NCBI GenBank assembly: GCA_022563115.1
Contig: JADFNY010000197.1
Span: 1-7,091 of the forward strand
Length of the DNA stretch: 7,091 bases
Direction of reading: 5' to 3'
Source: Acidobacteriota bacterium
GTDB lineage: Bacteria; Acidobacteriota; UBA890
Shown piece after piece: positions 4,960 through 7,091 of this stretch; positions within the stretch are counted from its first letter, which is position 1, and the number at the start of each line of letters is the position of its first letter. A program made the translations under genes and the position numbers. The notes below the pieces were generated by a model that made no database searches, was not told where the DNA came from, and saw only the letters and a program-made list of their open reading frames with translations.

Positions 4960-5625
4960 TTGGCAACGACTGCAATTTTCGCCGAGATCCTCGTCATCGG
5001 TATCTGGTGTCTTACTTGGATTGCACTCGCCATTGCGTCGCTGACAGATCCCGACCTCGGCAGCGAGGTGTTCCTGAAGGAGCACGCCGCCGTAATAGGC
5101 GTCGTCGTCCTTGCGTACGCGTATTCCGCCGGAATCGTCGTGGATCGGATTGCCGATTCTCTCTGGCGGACGGGGATCGGTTTTCTAAAAACCCTTCGAA
5201 GGCTATCTAAAGCGAAGCCGGTGTCCTCGAATACCAAGAAGGCGAAGAGCCGCAGCGCGGGTGAAAAGGTGCGAACGATGCGCAACGTTGTTCGCCACCA
5301 GAGCGAAGGGCTGACATCCTTCTTGGACTACGTTCGCAGCCGGTTGCGCATCGCTCGGTCGCTGTCCTTCAATGCGCCCCTCGCTGGCTACTTCGCCTAC
5401 CAGTGGCACGCGTCGACGCACGTTGACGCGTACAAAGACCCCTTGCTCACCGTTACCTACGTTCTTGCGGGACTGGCAGTGGCCTCGTGGTACGCGACTT
5501 TCCAGATTGGGCGCGCCTACGACCGAAATCTGGCCAATGCCTACAAGACCACGCTGAGATACGCGAAGCCCCAGAAGGATGAACCGGATCCCACCGGGAT
5601 CTCCGATCAGAACGATGAGACCTGA
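4960..5625 (+). CDS. Small multi-pass membrane protein of unknown function
   Basis: I do not recognise a named family. The 221-residue product has clear hydrophobic helices at about 5-28 and 43-63, then a basic, Lys/Arg-rich cytoplasmic-type loop (about 70-132). A shorter hydrophobic stretch follows at 135-149, then a helix at about 162-183 and a polar, acidic tail. The segment before the third hydrophobic stretch (YVRSRLRIARSLSFN) looks like a conserved amphipathic element. There is no signal peptide lipobox and no catalytic motif. The gene starts with TTG behind a perfect AGGAGG. It lies back to back with a Nudix hydrolase, 20 bases between start codons. Hand-counted samples give about 53-63% GC against about 75% in the MATE and senB genes, so it may have been acquired. 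A sensor, scaffold or membrane effector role is possible but unproven. Confidence 0.75.
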   Translation: MATTAIFAEILVIGIWCLTWIALAIASLTDPDLGSEVFLKEHAAVIGVVVLAYAYSAGIVVDRIADSLWRTGIGFLKTLRRLSKAKPVSSNTKKAKSRSAGEKVRTMRNVVRHQSEGLTSFLDYVRSRLRIARSLSFNAPLAGYFAYQWHASTHVDAYKDPLLTVTYVLAGLAVASWYATFQIGRAYDRNLANAYKTTLRYAKPQKDEPDPTGISDQNDET

Positions 5626-5833
5626 GTAGCCCCGATCTATAGAGCGGCCATCACCAGAGTTGTGACCCCGCTGTTTCGTGGCAACTGCAAGCCTGGCGAA
5701 CTCGATCACGAGTGTCGAGATGCGGACACTCCGGGTGGCTCTAGGGGGTGCTAGACAGGCTCGCCACCGAGGACGAAAGCGCCGTGAATGGTACCTCGGT
5801 GATATCGGCGGTATCGTAGCCGGACTTAAATGT
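5626..5833. other. Non-coding stretch between the membrane protein and senB
   Basis: No gene, tRNA or intrinsic terminator with a T-run was found in these roughly 200 bases. They contain the dyad at 5710-5731 and a purine-rich, TAG-containing stretch around 5739-5756. The membrane-protein transcript has no evident terminator here. The right-hand boundary of the lower-GC block probably falls in this interval. Confidence 0.4.
5710..5731. repeat. 7-bp inverted repeat GAGTGTC-N8-GACACTC
   Basis: GAGTGTC at 5710-5716 and GACACTC at 5725-5731 are perfect complements with an 8-base loop. There is no T-run after it, so it is more likely an operator-like dyad or mRNA hairpin than a terminator. It lies about 100 bases upstream of the senB promoter element. 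Confidence 0.35.
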
Positions 5834-5842
5834 TGCTAATAC
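5834..5842 (+). promoter_or_regulatory. Extended -10 promoter for senB
   Basis: TGC-TAATAC at 5834-5842 fits an extended -10 element, with a poor -35 at the right spacing. The AT-rich patch 5825-5843 stands out from its surroundings. GTTG (5832-5835) and CAAC (5842-5845) form a small dyad around the element. Transcription would start near 5849. A GGGG tract at 5853-5856 is the likely ribosome-binding element, eight bases before the ATG at 5865. Confidence 0.35.
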
Positions 5843-5864
5843 AACGGCTTACGGGGAACCCTGA

Positions 5865-6827
5865 ATGAACATCCTGATCATCGGTCCGGCGCTGTCGAGC
5901 AAGGGCCGCGGCAATCGCCGGACGGCGGTTCGCTGGGGGCGCATTCTCGTTGGTTTGGGCCACGAGGTGACCTTCGACAACGAGTACAACGGACAGAACT
6001 GCGACCTGCTGATCGCGTTGCACGCCATCCAGTCGGCGGACTCGGTGCGCGCCTTCCGTGACGCCAACCCCGACCGGCCCGTGGTCGTGGCGCTGACGGG
6101 AACCGACATCTACGGGCTCGGCAGCATGTTCGACGAGGCCGGCCGCGACGAGGCCCACCAGACGATGGAGCTGGCCACCAAGCTGGTCGCGTTTCATCCC
6201 CTCGCCGTTGATGAGGTCCCCGAAGCGATGCGCGACAAGGCGACGGTGATCTACCAGTCGCTGCCCGTTCCCGAGAAACTTCCGCGGCGCCACCAGCACC
6301 GCTTCGAGGTGTGCGTCGTCGGTGAGTTGCGCGAGGTCAAGGACCCGTTTCGCACCGGTCTTGCGGCCCGCCAGCTGCCGCCCGACTCGAACCTGCGGGT
6401 GCTGCACGCCGGCGCCGCGAGCTCCGAGCAGATGGCCGAGCGCGCCGCCAAGGAGGAACAGACCAACGCCCGCTACAACTGGCTCGGTGAGGTTCCCCGC
6501 GCCGAGGCGCTGGAGCTGATCGCGCGATCCCGACTGCTGTCGATCACCAGCCGGCACGAGGGCGGCCCCAACGTCCTGACCGAAGCGCTGGCCCTGGGCA
6601 CGCCGATCGTGGCCAGCCGCATCGCCGGCAACGCCGGCATCCTCGGCGACGACTACCCGGGCTACTTCGAGGTCGAGGACACCGAGGCTCTCGCCGAGCT
6701 GCTGCGTCGCGCCGAGACCGACGACGGGTTCTACGGGTCGTTGCGCGATCATTGTGCCGGGCTCGCCGAGCTTGCGTCTCCGGAGCGCGAGGTGGAGGCT
6801 TGGAAGGAGCTGCTGGCAGCCGTCTGA
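5865..6827 (+). CDS. senB: Selenosugar synthase SenB (GT-B glycosyltransferase, selenoneine pathway)
   Basis: The 320-residue product matches, from memory of the family, the GT4-like glycosyltransferases now called SenB. SenB joins selenophosphate with a UDP-sugar to make a selenosugar, the selenium donor SenA uses to make selenoneine. Shared landmarks run the whole length: GNRRTAVRW (16-24), LLIALHA (48-54), VALTGTDIYG (75-84), VIYQSLPVP (128-136), RFEVCVVGELREVKDPFR (146-163), LHAG (180-183), RYNWLGE (203-209) and the GT-B E-x7-E element in R-HEGGPNVLTEA (E232 and E240). ASRIAGNAGILGDDYPGYF (250-268) and the final RAETDDGFY complete it. The cytoplasmic protein has no signal peptide and looks full length. 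It begins a transcription unit with a Nudix hydrolase 41 bases downstream. SenA and SenC are not in the window. A general GT4 enzyme is the alternative. Confidence 0.82.
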   Translation: MNILIIGPALSSKGRGNRRTAVRWGRILVGLGHEVTFDNEYNGQNCDLLIALHAIQSADSVRAFRDANPDRPVVVALTGTDIYGLGSMFDEAGRDEAHQTMELATKLVAFHPLAVDEVPEAMRDKATVIYQSLPVPEKLPRRHQHRFEVCVVGELREVKDPFRTGLAARQLPPDSNLRVLHAGAASSEQMAERAAKEEQTNARYNWLGEVPRAEALELIARSRLLSITSRHEGGPNVLTEALALGTPIVASRIAGNAGILGDDYPGYFEVEDTEALAELLRRAETDDGFYGSLRDHCAGLAELASPEREVEAWKELLAAV

Positions 6828-6868
6828 GCTTTTGTCGCACCGGCACCCGGCAACCCGGAGCACCGACG

Positions 6869-7091
6869 ATGAGCCACGAAGACCCGACACCTGAGATCGC
6901 CGACTGGCAGGCCAGCGAGCCCGAGATGTTGGCCGAGACCAAGGTCTTCTCCTTGCATCGGAAGTGGGCGACGTCGCCCAACGACCCGAGTCGGGGCGGC
7001 GAATTCGTCTACCTCGACGCGCCCGACTGGGTGAACGTCGTCGCGTTGACCGCCGATGATCGTGTGGTGCTCATCGAGCAGTTCCGTCATG
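6869..7091 (+). CDS. Nudix hydrolase, ADP-ribose pyrophosphatase-like, 3'-truncated by the window
   Basis: ATG at 6869 follows a GGAG ribosome-binding element (6857-6860) by eight bases and stays open for 74 codons to the window end. The N-terminal part resembles ADP-ribose/ADP-sugar pyrophosphatases of the Nudix superfamily. It has KVFSLHRKWATSPND (25-39), then GGEFVYLDAPDWVNVVALT (43-61) and RVVLIEQFRH (65-74), the strand that normally ends in QFRHG or QYRHG ahead of the Nudix box. The Nudix box itself lies beyond the window, so the catalytic residues cannot be checked. It starts 41 bases after the senB stop on the same strand with no terminator between, so co-transcription is likely. The substrate may be ADP-ribose or a nucleotide sugar. 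Confidence 0.85.
   Translation, partial: MSHEDPTPEIADWQASEPEMLAETKVFSLHRKWATSPNDPSRGGEFVYLDAPDWVNVVALTADDRVVLIEQFRH

Noticed and set aside
1343..5731. Shared GTGTC/GACAC half-sites at 585-601, 1343-1377 and 5710-5731 as one regulon
   Set aside because: The shared core is only about five bases and the spacings differ (5, 19 and 8). A 5-mer is expected many times in 7 kb, so a common regulator is not supported.
5626..5864. tRNA gene or attachment site between the membrane protein and senB
   Set aside because: No cloverleaf with a TTC-type T-loop and no pair of direct repeats could be found by eye.
5826..6890. 354-codon minus-strand frame opposite senB
   Set aside because: senB on the plus strand shows full-length family motifs; this frame shows none and has typical shadow composition.
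6749..7090. 113-codon minus-strand frame at the right edge
   Set aside because: The plus strand here encodes the end of senB and the start of a Nudix gene with a ribosome-binding site and family motifs.
1..7091. CRISPR array or insertion sequence
   Set aside because: No regularly spaced direct repeats and no transposase-like coding region were seen on either strand.

Overview
The window is high-GC bacterial DNA, about 70-75% in hand-counted 60-base samples of the core genes. It carries an orphan GspG-like pseudopilin, a monoheme cytochrome c lipoprotein and dense single-gene transcription units. This suggests a diderm bacterium of the Acidobacteriota type or a similar soil or sediment lineage. 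That placement is an inference with low certainty; there is no rRNA or other marker gene here.

Layout from left to right. Positions 1-452 hold the 3' part of a short-chain dehydrogenase (+), closed by a perfect 17-bp inverted repeat. Positions 645-1085 hold a GspG-like pseudopilin (-) facing a good sigma-54-type promoter. Positions 1086-1391 are non-coding but rich in structure: the promoter, several dyads, a strong orphan terminator, and a -35/-10 promoter inside an operator-like dyad. Positions 1392-1856 encode a cytochrome c lipoprotein (+). It converges on a MATE-family exporter (1935-3368, -), which is divergent from a DDAH/arginine-deiminase-superfamily enzyme (3449-4327, +).

Positions 4324-4451 contain what looks like a frameshifted, truncated zinc-finger anti-sigma remnant. 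It is followed by a block of lower GC with a Nudix hydrolase (4529-4939, -) and a small multi-pass membrane protein (4960-5625, +). Their GTG and TTG start codons lie only 20 bases apart. After a 239-base intergenic stretch comes a gene recognised as senB, the selenosugar synthase of selenoneine biosynthesis (5865-6827, +). A second Nudix hydrolase of the ADP-ribose pyrophosphatase type follows it (6869 to the window end, +), probably in the same transcript.

The most notable points are senB without senA or senC in view, the tightly divergent Nudix/membrane-protein pair in an atypical block, the sigma-54-type promoter on a lone pseudopilin, and the orphan terminator at 1251-1288. The genes do not form one obvious pathway. 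They look like several independent small units, with senB plus Nudix the only clear co-directional pair.
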